From: SBAX01 sp964646605
GTDB lineage: Bacteria > Planctomycetota > Phycisphaerae > UBA1845
Assembly (NCBI GenBank): GCA_964646605.1
Contig: CAZYEX010000163.1
Location: 1-17,514, forward strand
DNA length: 17,514 nucleotides
Direction: 5' to 3'
In this document: positions 6,836-14,518 of the stretch, in pieces
Layout: each line of letters starts with the position of its first letter
Numbering within the stretch: the first letter of the stretch is position 1
Notes under the pieces: generated by a model
What the model was told of the DNA's origin: nothing
Database searches by the model: none
Seen by the model: the letters and a program-made list of their open reading frames with translations, nothing else
Translations under genes and position numbers: made by a program

Positions 6836-8392
6836 TCAATTCGGCGCGAGCTGCGTGTTTTGGAACCAGACCAGGGCGTCGTTGCTGATCCCGCTCAGTC
6901 CCACGCGGTCCAGCGTCGCCACGAGGTCGTTGGCCCCGTCGCCGTCCAAATCCACTACGAGGATGGCGTTGATCGAGGTCGTTCCGGCGATATCGTCCGG
7001 GTCTACGTTGGGGTCGGTGGTGGCCGGGCTTTCGCCGGGCCGACCGGGTGAGTCGTCGTCGATGATCAAACGCTCGATCCACTGATCGTAAACCGTCGGA
7101 GCGGCGCGCGCGTCCAACCACATCAAACCCCCGCCCGCCGACGCGATCACCTCGACCTGTCCGTCGAAATTGAGATCGCCGATGGCCAGCGACTGGGGAA
7201 CGCGCTGCTTGAATTCCGCCAACGTGTAGACCTGCCACGGCAGGTTGGGCAGGGGCGCGGTCGTTGCTTCCACGCCCGGTCCCTTCAACCATTGGATCAA
7301 CAAACCCGCCGTCGAGCGAACCACCACGTCCAGAAGTCCGTCGCCGTCCACGTCGGCGACCCGCGCGATGTCCGCCTGCGTGGCGATCTGACCCACCGTT
7401 CCGACCTGCCAGGTGCCGTCGGAAACGTGGTAATCGTCCGCGATGTCGATGGTCGGATTACGGAACCAGCGTACGTTCATGCTGGCGGCGTCCGGGAAGG
7501 TGGCCACGATGTCCAAATCGCCGTCGATGTCGATGTCGCCCAGCGACACGTCCTTGATCGCGGTCCCGACCGGAACGGGATTAGGGATGGGGGTGAAGGT
7601 CCACGTGCCGTCGCGTACCGCAGCGGGTCCTTGGTTGTTGAAGACCACGGCCTCGGTCGTGCCCGCCTCCCCGCCGCACGCCGAGTTCCAGGCCACCACG
7701 AAGTCCATGTCCCCATCGGCGTCCACGTCGCCGACGGCCATGCTCGTAAATCCGCCGACTTCCGCATGGATCCCGTCGCCCGCCGTGCCCGCCAGTCTCG
7801 CAGCCTCGATCGCGACCTCATCCCAGGCCAGCGCCTGGTCGACCTGCGCGGCGTCAACCGGACCCAGGTAGAGCAAGAGCAACCCGCTGGATTCGGCGCT
7901 GTCGGGACTCTCGGCTTCCAGGCAACCCGCGTCCGGAAGCAGGGTCTGCTTGAGCAGAATGGCCACGTCCGGCGCCCCGTCCTGATCCACGTCCGTCACC
8001 GCCAAGCCCGCCACGGAAACGACCGGGATGTTGCCCGCCAGCGTAACCGTCTCGAAGCGGATCGCCCCCGACGCCGTCCTGCGTTGCAAATGGAGCTGCA
8101 CGGGCTGCGACTGATTCCATGCCGACACCAGATCAAGCAACCCGTCGCTATCCAGATCCTCGGCCACGACGAATTGCGGGCCGGCCGAGTCCTCGCTCTG
8201 CGGGTCAACCTGGTGGGCCTTGAAGAAACTCAACGTCCCGCCGGTGCTCAGGAAGTCGTTGCTGCCGCCCAGGATGCCCGTGTCGCTTCCGCCGTACTGC
8301 CCGCGACAGCCCCCAAACGCCATCAACGTCAACCCCAGCGCAACGCCGATGGGGACCAATACTTTCACGGTCGTAGGAATGCTCAACCTCAT
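6836..8392 (-). CDS. FG-GAP/VCBS repeat lipoprotein, seven-bladed propeller
   Basis: This 518-residue product has a signal peptide with a hydrophobic core and an FGGC lipobox (Cys29), so it is a secreted lipoprotein. Seven FG-GAP type calcium loops follow at about 79-88, 134-143, 221-231, 286-295, 347-356, 405-414 and 480-490 (for example DLDSDGLLDL, DVDADGDMDF, DVDGDGLLDV). Seven repeats fit a complete integrin-like beta-propeller. The loop near 405 is degenerate (DLNFDGQVEV). Several blades end in an aromatic strand such as VRWFRNP or VWFQN. Proteins like this bind surfaces or ligands; the target is unknown. GAGGGA lies 7 bases before the ATG. The gene ends one base from the feo operon end and follows a phosphatase gene on the same strand after 143 bases. 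Confidence 0.88.
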   Translation of the reverse strand: MRLSIPTTVKVLVPIGVALGLTLMAFGGCRGQYGGSDTGILGGSNDFLSTGGTLSFFKAHQVDPQSEDSAGPQFVVAEDLDSDGLLDLVSAWNQSQPVQLHLQRRTASGAIRFETVTLAGNIPVVSVAGLAVTDVDQDGAPDVAILLKQTLLPDAGCLEAESPDSAESSGLLLLYLGPVDAAQVDQALAWDEVAIEAARLAGTAGDGIHAEVGGFTSMAVGDVDADGDMDFVVAWNSACGGEAGTTEAVVFNNQGPAAVRDGTWTFTPIPNPVPVGTAIKDVSLGDIDIDGDLDIVATFPDAASMNVRWFRNPTIDIADDYHVSDGTWQVGTVGQIATQADIARVADVDGDGLLDVVVRSTAGLLIQWLKGPGVEATTAPLPNLPWQVYTLAEFKQRVPQSLAIGDLNFDGQVEVIASAGGGLMWLDARAAPTVYDQWIERLIIDDDSPGRPGESPATTDPNVDPDDIAGTTSINAILVVDLDGDGANDLVATLDRVGLSGISNDALVWFQNTQLAPN

Positions 8393-8535
8393 GGGCGGTT
8401 CCCTCAGTTCAGGAAACGGTTATTTCGACGGCGCGATCCGCGCGCCGCCGAAGTTATCGGCACACTTGGGGGGCAGGTTTGGCAACCCGTCGGGGAAACC
8501 GACCGCGGGGACTTGTCCGATAAGCGTTGCCGCCG

Positions 8536-9363
8536 CTAGGTGGGGAACGCCGCCAGCCGTGCCAGGGAGGCCAAGAGCTGTTCGTGCAGCGCCGGTCCCG
8601 CGGCGAGGAAAGGAAGGTCCGCGTTGGCGTCCGCGGCAAGATGGAACGGAACGAGTTCGCGGCCCTGCGGATCGGTGATCCGCCCGCCTGCCTCTCGGAC
8701 GATCAACGCACCCGCGGCCAGATCCCAAATCTTCGAGCGCACCCCGAACGCCGCGGATAAACCGCCGCACGCCACCAGCGCCAGGTGAACGGTCGTCGCC
8801 CCAAGGTTCCGTAGAATGATGCCCTTTTCGCCCGCCCATGCGCGAACCACGCCAACCGCGAAGCCGTCCTTGCTCGAGGGTATGCCCACCAAGCGATCAT
8901 CAGGAGGCTTCCATTCCCGACAGCGGATGGGTTGACCGTCAAGGGCCGCGCCCTCGCCGCGAATGGCGGTATAGCACTGCCCCAGCTTGTGTTCGTAGAC
9001 CGCGGCGACGATCGGTTCGCCTCGATCGAGCAGGGCCACGGAGGTCGCAAAGCACGGGAAACCGCTGCAAAAATTCCGCGTGCCGTCCAGGGGATCGATG
9101 ACCCAAACAAACCGCGCCGACGCGGGTTCGGGGCAATCCCTCGGTTTTTCCGTCGCTTCTTCCGCGACCACCGCGTGGCCCTCGAACTTGGAGCGTAGAT
9201 TGGCGATGATCTTGTCTTGGATGGCCCGATCAAGCTCCGTCACTACGCTGTCGTCCGCTTTTCGCTCGACGTGGATCGGTCCGTGATGCTCGTGGACAGT
9301 CCGGGACGCTTCGTCGATCACGCCCCGCACGACTTGCAGCAGCTCTGAAGGGGAGGGTTCCAT
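8536..9363 (-). CDS. Inositol monophosphatase family phosphatase
   Basis: This 275-residue enzyme carries the metal-binding signatures of the family: EE at 68-69, DPLDGTRNF at 90-98 (D90 and D93 bind metal) and WDLAAGALIVREAGG from 213. Members remove phosphate from inositol phosphate, histidinol phosphate or 3'-phosphoadenosine 5'-phosphate (CysQ) with Mg2+, in the cytoplasm. The sequence does not settle which substrate applies. The frame is open 34 codons further upstream, but that part is arginine- and proline-rich and unlike the family. The start MEPSPSELL at 9363 gives the usual length, although its ribosome binding site is weak. Confidence 0.88.
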   Translation of the reverse strand: MEPSPSELLQVVRGVIDEASRTVHEHHGPIHVERKADDSVVTELDRAIQDKIIANLRSKFEGHAVVAEEATEKPRDCPEPASARFVWVIDPLDGTRNFCSGFPCFATSVALLDRGEPIVAAVYEHKLGQCYTAIRGEGAALDGQPIRCREWKPPDDRLVGIPSSKDGFAVGVVRAWAGEKGIILRNLGATTVHLALVACGGLSAAFGVRSKIWDLAAGALIVREAGGRITDPQGRELVPFHLAADANADLPFLAAGPALHEQLLASLARLAAFPT

Positions 9364-9521
9364 GATGCAGCCGATGATAATTCCACTGTCGCCGACAGGG
9401 AACCCGCGACGCGGCCCATTCTCGGGCCTCGGTTGGCGTCTCCGCCCCGGCGTTGTATGCTTCACGACGGAGAGTGGTCCGGGGAACCGTCGCCGGGGCG
9501 AGGCGTGAGATCGTCGCCCTC

Positions 9522-9526
9522 AGGAG
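9522..9526 (+). promoter_or_regulatory. Ribosome binding site of the 39-residue gene
   Basis: AGGAG sits 8 bases before the ATG at 9535. It decides both that a gene is present and where it starts. Confidence 0.6.
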
Positions 9527-9534
9527 ATTTTGCG

Positions 9535-9654
9535 ATGGCCATTGCCTTCCATCGCCCGCAGATTCACCTCGACGCGCATCACCCGTTCTGGTTGTGGTTC
9601 GCCACCATCCTCGCCTTCATTCTGGTTTCTCTCTGGGCGACGCCCATCGGGTAG
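9535..9654 (+). CDS. Small single-pass membrane protein
   Basis: The 39-residue product begins MAIAFHRPQIHLDAHHPF, with four histidines, followed by one hydrophobic helix (WLWFATILAFILVSLWA) and the end TPIG. The optimal AGGAG at 9522-9526 supports translation from 9535; an earlier in-frame start at 9433 adds only a charged, low-complexity leader. The gene lies between the divergent phosphatase gene and a convergent lipoprotein gene. No family is recognised. The histidines beside the membrane could bind metal, but this is speculation. Confidence 0.6.
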   Translation: MAIAFHRPQIHLDAHHPFWLWFATILAFILVSLWATPIG

Positions 9655-9679
9655 TGTTCCGCGTCCGTCGCCGCGTCGC

Positions 9680-10129
9680 CTAGGGTTCCTGGACGATCCA
9701 ACCGCCGTGTTCGTCGAGTTGGAAGTGCAGAAAGGGCCGCTCGCGGCGGCGTAGTTCGCTGTTTTTCCCGTCGATCGAAATCACCACCAGTCGATCCCAG
9801 TCGATCGCTATGCGCGAGGTGTCGAGGAGGAACCCGCGCACGTCGCGGGTGCGGATTTCGATACGGTTTCGCGCCGCGTCGAACGAGCCGCTTGCCCATC
9901 CGCCGGGTGCGTCCCCGCGAGTCGCGTTCACCGTCAACCATGCTGTCGATCCATCGTCCAACGAGGGCAGCTTCACCTTCTCGGGAGGCGTCGGGAGGGG
10001 CTGACTTTGCGATTCGTCGGCGGTAGCGGTCGGCGTATCCTCGGCCTGCGGCGAAGCCGACTTATGGCACCCGACCCCCGCAAGCAGAACGAGGAAAACT
10101 ACGCTTCGCCGAAAGAAGATGAGAGGCAT
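9680..10129 (-). CDS. Putative lipoprotein
   Basis: This 149-residue product starts MPLIFFRRSVVFLVLLAGVG, a basic and hydrophobic signal peptide, with Cys21 next as the likely lipidated residue. A Pro/Thr/Gln-rich linker (about 22-50) leads to a beta-rich domain that includes AWLTVNATRGDAPGGW and RIAIDWDRLVVISIDG. The function is not recognised. The frame is open far upstream, but that part is antisense to hslV. The ATG at 10129 has GGAG about 11 bases upstream. The gene is divergent from hslV with 96 bases between them, so both promoters should lie in that gap. Confidence 0.72.
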   Translation of the reverse strand: MPLIFFRRSVVFLVLLAGVGCHKSASPQAEDTPTATADESQSQPLPTPPEKVKLPSLDDGSTAWLTVNATRGDAPGGWASGSFDAARNRIEIRTRDVRGFLLDTSRIAIDWDRLVVISIDGKNSELRRRERPFLHFQLDEHGGWIVQEP

Positions 10130-10225
10130 GAGGGTCTGCTCCGTCCGTTTCGCAATTCGCCCTTTGCGACGGGCGCATATTTGTTGTACCGTGACCGTCG
10201 CGATTTGGATGCAGGGAGCGAACGT

Positions 10226-10771
10226 ATGGCCCGGCGTGAGGTGATTCATAGCACGACGATCCTTTCCGTCCGACGAGACGGGCAGGTCGCCGTCGGTGGC
10301 GACGGGCAGGTCTCCATTGGGCCCACCGCCATCAAACACGACGCTCGCAAGCTCCGAACGCTCGCCGACGGGAAAGTGCTCTGCGGGTTCGCCGGATCGG
10401 CCGCCGATGCCTTCGCGCTGGTGGAACGCTTCGAAGCCAAGCTCGACCAGCACAAGGACAACCTCCGCCGCGCCGCCATCGAACTGGCCAAGGAGTGGCG
10501 GACGGACCGCGCCCTCCGGCGCTTGGAGTCGCTGCTGGTGGCTTCGTCCAAGGACGTGACCCTCATGATCGGCGGCTCCGGCGACGTCATCGAACCGACC
10601 GACGGAATCGTGGGGATCGGGTCGGGAGGCATGTTCGCAGTGGCCGCGGCACGAGCGCTTCTGGCCCACACCAAGCTCTCCGCCCGGCAGATCGTCGAGC
10701 ACTCCCTGCACGTCGCCGCGGACATTTGCGTCTACACCAACCATGACATCGTGGTCGAGGTCCTCGGCTGA
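10226..10771 (+). CDS. hslV: ATP-dependent protease subunit HslV
   Basis: This 181-residue peptidase subunit of the HslVU protease has a nine-residue propeptide (MARREVIHS) followed by TTILSVRRDGQVAVGGDGQV. The catalytic threonine is T10, exposed after processing. Further family marks are KVLCGFAGSAADAF and GIGSGGMFAVAAARAL. HslV forms a double ring that degrades unfolded proteins delivered by HslU in the cytoplasm. AGGGAG at 10213-10218 sits 7 bases before the ATG. hslU follows after 44 bases, so the two are co-transcribed. Confidence 0.95.
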   Translation: MARREVIHSTTILSVRRDGQVAVGGDGQVSIGPTAIKHDARKLRTLADGKVLCGFAGSAADAFALVERFEAKLDQHKDNLRRAAIELAKEWRTDRALRRLESLLVASSKDVTLMIGGSGDVIEPTDGIVGIGSGGMFAVAAARALLAHTKLSARQIVEHSLHVAADICVYTNHDIVVEVLG

Positions 10772-10815
10772 TCCCCGATTGCACCCGACCTCGGACCACC
10801 GCACAATACCGCAAG

Positions 10816-12159
10816 ATGGATGACCTGACCCCCCAACAGATCGTCGACGCCCTCGACAAGTACATCATCGGTCAGCAGGCGGCCAAGCGCGCCGCGGCCG
10901 TGGCCATCCGCAACCGTTGGCGGCGGCGGCAGCTTCCCGAGGCTCTGCGCAACGAAGTCGGACCGGCCAACATGATCCTCATCGGGCGCACCGGCGTGGG
11001 GAAAACGGAGATCGCCCGGCGCCTGGCGGCCCTGGTCAACGCTCCGTTTCTGAAAGTCGAAGCCACCAAGTACACCGAGGTCGGATACCACGGGCGCGAC
11101 GTGGAGAGCATGGTCCGCGACCTCCTCGAGGTGGCCATCCGCATTGTGCGTGACGAACAAACCGAAGTGGTCCGCGAGGAGGCGCAGCGCCGGGCCGAGG
11201 AGCAACTCCTGGATATCCTCATCCCGCCGTCGCCTCACGACGCAGCCCCGACCGACGCCGACCCCGAAGCCGCCCAGCGCCGCGTGCGAAGCCGCGAGAA
11301 GCTTCGCACCCAGCTCCACGCCGGCGAACTCGAGGAGCGCCTGGTGGACGTAACCATCGAAACCAAACCCACGCCCGTCGGCGTGATGACCACCTTCGGG
11401 ATGGATCAGCTCGACCCCGACATGCAGAGCTTCCTCGAGCGCTTGATGCCCGCCCAGCCCAAGTCGCGGTCCCTCTCCCTCCGCGCCGCCCGCGAAATCC
11501 TCTTTGCCCAACAATGCGAAAAACTGATTGATCGAGAGAAGGTGATCGAAGCCGCTTTGAGCCGTACCGAAGACTCAGGAATCATTTTCCTGGACGAGCT
11601 CGACAAGTTGTGTTCGCCCATGCAGACGCACGGGCCGGACGTGTCCCGCCAGGGCGTGCAACGCGACTTGCTCCCCATCATCGAGGGATGCACGGTGGGT
11701 ACGCGACACGGCCAAGTGCGCACCGACCACATCCTCTTCATCGCCGCCGGCGCTTTCCACGGCAGCAAACCGAGCGATCTCATGCCCGAATTGCAGGGAC
11801 GCCTTCCCATCCGCGTCGAATTGGACGACCTGACCCGCGACGACTTCATTCGCATCCTGACCGAACCCAAGAACGCGCTGACGCACCAGCAAGTCGCCTT
11901 GCTGGCCACCGAAGGGGTGACCGTCGAGTTCACGCCGGACGCGGTGGTGGCGCTCGCGGACATCGCCTACCGTCTCAACCAGACGATGGACAACATCGGC
12001 GCACGCCGCTTGATGACCGTCATGGAGCGGGTGACGGAGGAAATCAGTTTCGAGGCCCCCAATCGTCGCGGTGAGACCGTGCGCATCGACGACCCCTACG
12101 TCCAAAAGCGGCTCGGCGCGATCAGCCAGGACGCCGACCTGAGCCGTTTTATTCTGTGA
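10816..12159 (+). CDS. hslU: ATP-dependent protease ATPase subunit HslU
   Basis: This 447-residue AAA+ unfoldase feeds substrates into HslV. It shows a Walker A motif GRTGVGKT (57-64), a Walker B motif in GIIFLDELDKL, an intermediate domain (about 110-235) with charged helices, the conserved SRQGVQRDLLPIIEG and KPSDLMPELQGRLPIRVEL, and the C-terminal tail LSRFIL that docks into HslV. Length is normal (443 in E. coli). Two positions are unusual. Walker A reads GRTG where GPTG is common, and the pore loop reads GYHG (90-93) where GYVG is expected. The pore tyrosine Y91 is kept. All other key parts are present, so the protein should be active. Confidence 0.96.
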   Translation: MDDLTPQQIVDALDKYIIGQQAAKRAAAVAIRNRWRRRQLPEALRNEVGPANMILIGRTGVGKTEIARRLAALVNAPFLKVEATKYTEVGYHGRDVESMVRDLLEVAIRIVRDEQTEVVREEAQRRAEEQLLDILIPPSPHDAAPTDADPEAAQRRVRSREKLRTQLHAGELEERLVDVTIETKPTPVGVMTTFGMDQLDPDMQSFLERLMPAQPKSRSLSLRAAREILFAQQCEKLIDREKVIEAALSRTEDSGIIFLDELDKLCSPMQTHGPDVSRQGVQRDLLPIIEGCTVGTRHGQVRTDHILFIAAGAFHGSKPSDLMPELQGRLPIRVELDDLTRDDFIRILTEPKNALTHQQVALLATEGVTVEFTPDAVVALADIAYRLNQTMDNIGARRLMTVMERVTEEISFEAPNRRGETVRIDDPYVQKRLGAISQDADLSRFIL

Positions 12160-12304
12160 GTTGCGTGTCCTCCGCACCAGCAAGGTTCCGCGCCACCAAA
12201 ATCCGTTCGCGACGTAAGCCATTGTAAAAAATGAAGTTATGTACATGGAGCCAAGCGCCATCCCCGCACCACCGGTTACGCAGGCACCACAAAGTTTCCG
12301 CCGC

Positions 12305-12333
12305 TGGACACCGATACGTTGCCGGGGTATATC
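12305..12333 (+). promoter_or_regulatory. Probable promoter of rpsU
   Basis: TGGACA (12305-12310), a 17-base spacer and TATATC (12328-12333) form a good sigma-70-like element. Transcription from near 12340 gives a leader of about 98 bases before the TTG start of rpsU. The rest of the 278-base gap after hslU shows no gene. Confidence 0.5.
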
Positions 12334-12437
12334 TGAGCTTCCCCATTGCGGAATATCCCCAGGGGCATGGTGGCGGCATCGAGCCGCGGACGGTTGGCGG
12401 TTGGAATGGGCGTCGAAACGCGACGCGGGAGCGGCGG

Positions 12438-12644
12438 TTGATCAAAGTCAGACCTCGAGGAAATGAATCCGTTCAGCAGATGTTGAAACGGTTCAAGCGC
12501 TTGTGTCAACGCGAGGGCTTGATCCGCGACATGAAGCGCCACAGCTACTACGAGAAACCCTCCGATCGCAAGCGCCGTCAGTCGCGCAAGAGTGTTCGCA
12601 AGGTCGAGAAAGAGGGCGAGGTCCCGCCGAGGCCGTCAAGGTAA
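12438..12644 (+). CDS. rpsU: 30S ribosomal protein bS21
   Basis: The 68-residue product begins (M)IKVRPRGNESVQQMLKRF, continues with KRLCQREGLIRDMKRHSYYE and KPSDRKRRQSRKSVRK, and ends in a short acidic/proline tail. This is a clear bS21 protein, a small basic component of the small ribosomal subunit near the 3' end of 16S rRNA that helps initiation. The start is TTG at 12438: GGGAG (12427-12431) lies 6 bases before it, and no ATG fits the family length. A longer frame to 12231 is non-family sequence. A terminator follows 25 bases after the stop. Confidence 0.92.
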   Translation: MIKVRPRGNESVQQMLKRFKRLCQREGLIRDMKRHSYYEKPSDRKRRQSRKSVRKVEKEGEVPPRPSR

Positions 12645-12668
12645 TTCAACCAGATCTAATTCACGATC

Positions 12669-12703
12669 GCCGGTGTCGCGATAGGCGCGTCCCGGCTTTT
12701 TTT
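12669..12703 (+). terminator. Intrinsic terminator after rpsU
   Basis: GCCGG at 12669-12673 pairs with CCGGC at 12692-12696, with further CGCG pairs inside, and seven T follow (12697-12703). This ends the rpsU transcript and separates it from the reductase gene. Confidence 0.75.
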
Positions 12704-12804
12704 GTGCGCCGGCGCTCGTGCTTCCCGTCCGGCTGGGACATGACCCTTACGACGCCCGCCGATATAACCATGTCGCGTTACGGGCGTTTCGGAGCCAAAC
12801 GGAG

Positions 12805-13587
12805 ATGATCGAACAAAAGGTCGCATTGGTGACGGGAGGGTCGCGAGGCATCGGGCGGGCGATCTGCGTGGAGGTTGCCAAGGTCGGCTACGCCGTGATG
12901 ATCAACTTCCATGAGAACCTCGGCGCGGCCAGGGAGGCTCGGGACCTCGTGGAGCGATGCGGCGCGCCGGCGGACCTGTGCCAGGCCGATGTCTCTCAGA
13001 AATCCCACCGCGAATTGCTCGTCGCGTACGCCATGGACCGCTTCGGGCGCATCGACCTGCTGGTGAACAGCGCGGGCATCGCCCCCAAGGTCCGCAAGGA
13101 CATCCTCGAAACGGAGGAGGAAAGCTTCGACAAAATCCTGAACACCAACCTCCGCGCTCCCTACTTCCTGACCCAGCGTGTGGCGAGGGAAATGATCGAC
13201 CTGATTCAATCGAAGACCATCCCCGGCGCGGCCATCGTCAACATCGCCTCGCTGCGTTCCTACACTGCGGCGGGAAACTACGGGGAGTATTGCATCAGCA
13301 AGGCCGGGCTGAGCATGATCACCAAACTCTTCGCCGTGCGGCTCGCCGAATTCGGGATCAACGTCTACGAAATCAGCCCGGGCATCATCGAAACCGACAT
13401 GACATCCTCCGAACCCACGCGAGAATACTACAATTCAAGGATCGCCAAGGGCATGACGCCCATCAACCGCTGGGGGCGACCCGAGGAGGTCGGCCTCGCC
13501 GTCGCCGCCATCGCCCGCGGCGAGTTCCCCTTCAGCACCGGCGCCGTCTTTCCTGTGGACGGCGGCTGGCACCTGCGCCATCTGTAG
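12805..13587 (+). CDS. SDR family oxidoreductase, 3-ketoacyl-ACP reductase-like
   Basis: This 260-residue classical short-chain dehydrogenase has the nucleotide motif TGGSRGIG (10-17), NSAG (88-91), N115, catalytic S149 (in NIASLRSY), and Y162/K166 in GEYCISKAGLSM. The segments VYEISPGIIETDMT and PVDGGWHLRHL are typical of the FabG-like subgroup annotated as 3-ketoacyl-ACP reductase. It should reduce a keto group with NAD(P)H in the cytoplasm; the substrate is uncertain, since sugar or polyol dehydrogenases share this fold. The ATG at 12805 has GGAG both directly before it and 10 bases before it; the frame extends further upstream without family sequence. It converges on rfbD with a 19-base gap. 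Confidence 0.88.
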   Translation: MIEQKVALVTGGSRGIGRAICVEVAKVGYAVMINFHENLGAAREARDLVERCGAPADLCQADVSQKSHRELLVAYAMDRFGRIDLLVNSAGIAPKVRKDILETEEESFDKILNTNLRAPYFLTQRVAREMIDLIQSKTIPGAAIVNIASLRSYTAAGNYGEYCISKAGLSMITKLFAVRLAEFGINVYEISPGIIETDMTSSEPTREYYNSRIAKGMTPINRWGRPEEVGLAVAAIARGEFPFSTGAVFPVDGGWHLRHL

Positions 13588-13606
13588 GCGAGCGTTCGAT
13601 CCGTTA

Positions 13607-14518
13607 TCAAGGTTGTCCGGCACGCGGTGGATTCGCGGCGTTGCGCAAGCGCAGATAGGCGGAGAGCGCCTCGGTCCACAAGACCGGCGTACACCCCGTA
13701 ATCCCAACATAGCGCGTCAAGTCCAAAACCGAATACGCGGGCCGGCGGGCGGGGCGATCGGAGTGGTTGGTCGTGATGGGTTCGACGGGGACGTTCAGTC
13801 CGGCCTGTTTGACGATCTCCGTCGCGAACTCGAACCGTGAGCAGTGCCCGGCGTTGGCAAAATGGACGGTCCCCGTAGCGCCCGCATCGAGTACGCGGAT
13901 CACGGCCTCACTCAAATCTCGCGTCAAGGTCGGTCCACCCACCTGATCGGATACCACCCGGAGCGGCCCGCCGCCACGGGCCTTGGCCAGGATCGCTTCC
14001 ACGAAGTTCTTTCCCCCCACCCCAAACGACCACGACGTTCGAACGAGGAGGTGCCGATCCGTCGCCGCGCGGACCGCCTCTTCGCCTTCCCATTTGGACC
14101 GCCCGTAGACCGAGATCGGACCCGCGGGGTCGTCCTCGCGGTACGGTCGATGGGCCGTGCCATCGAAGACATAGTCGGTGCTGACGTGGACCATGAAAGC
14201 GCCGACCCCGCGACAGGCCGCGGCGATCCAGCCCGGCGCGGCCCCGTTCACGGTCATCGCTTGTCCAATGTTCCGTTCGCAGCCGTCCACGTCGGTGTAG
14301 GCCGCCAGGTTGATCACAAGGGCGGGGCGGCATTCGGCGATCCGCTGCCGAACGGCCGATTCCTCGGAAATGTCGAGTTCCTTCCGCCCCCAGGCGAGCA
14401 CCCTCTTTCCTTGGGGATCAACCAGCCGTTCTCGCAGCGCGGGAACGAGATCGCATCCCAACATCCCGTGAGCGCCGAGGACGATGATAGGACCGTCACC
14501 CCACCGGTCGCCGCTCAC
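13607..14518 (-). CDS. rfbD: dTDP-4-dehydrorhamnose reductase
   Basis: This 303-residue NAD(P)H enzyme makes dTDP-L-rhamnose from dTDP-4-keto-L-rhamnose, the last step of the pathway. It shows GAHGMLG (15-21), NLAAYTDVD (70-78), STDYVFDG (113-120) and the catalytic YGRSK (138-142). The start is a GTG at 14518 that overlaps the rfbB stop (GTGA), with GGGAGG 6 bases upstream inside rfbB, indicating translational coupling. The frame continues 51 codons further upstream, but those are antisense-like and not family sequence. The eight residues before the dinucleotide fold are slightly more than usual. Confidence 0.93.
   Translation of the reverse strand: MSGDRWGDGPIIVLGAHGMLGCDLVPALRERLVDPQGKRVLAWGRKELDISEESAVRQRIAECRPALVINLAAYTDVDGCERNIGQAMTVNGAAPGWIAAACRGVGAFMVHVSTDYVFDGTAHRPYREDDPAGPISVYGRSKWEGEEAVRAATDRHLLVRTSWSFGVGGKNFVEAILAKARGGGPLRVVSDQVGGPTLTRDLSEAVIRVLDAGATGTVHFANAGHCSRFEFATEIVKQAGLNVPVEPITTNHSDRPARRPAYSVLDLTRYVGITGCTPVLWTEALSAYLRLRNAANPPRAGQP

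Noticed and set aside
8425..8460. GC-rich hairpin between the phosphatase and FG-GAP genes as a terminator
   Set aside because: A 7-bp stem (CGGCGCG/CGCGCCG) is present, but no T-run follows on the minus strand.
7292..8539. 415-codon plus-strand open frame
   Set aside because: Antisense to the FG-GAP lipoprotein; its repeats of Asp/Val/Arg are the reverse image of the calcium loops.
12957..13658. 233-codon plus-strand open frame
   Set aside because: Shifted frame within the short-chain reductase, Arg- and His-rich, no family features.
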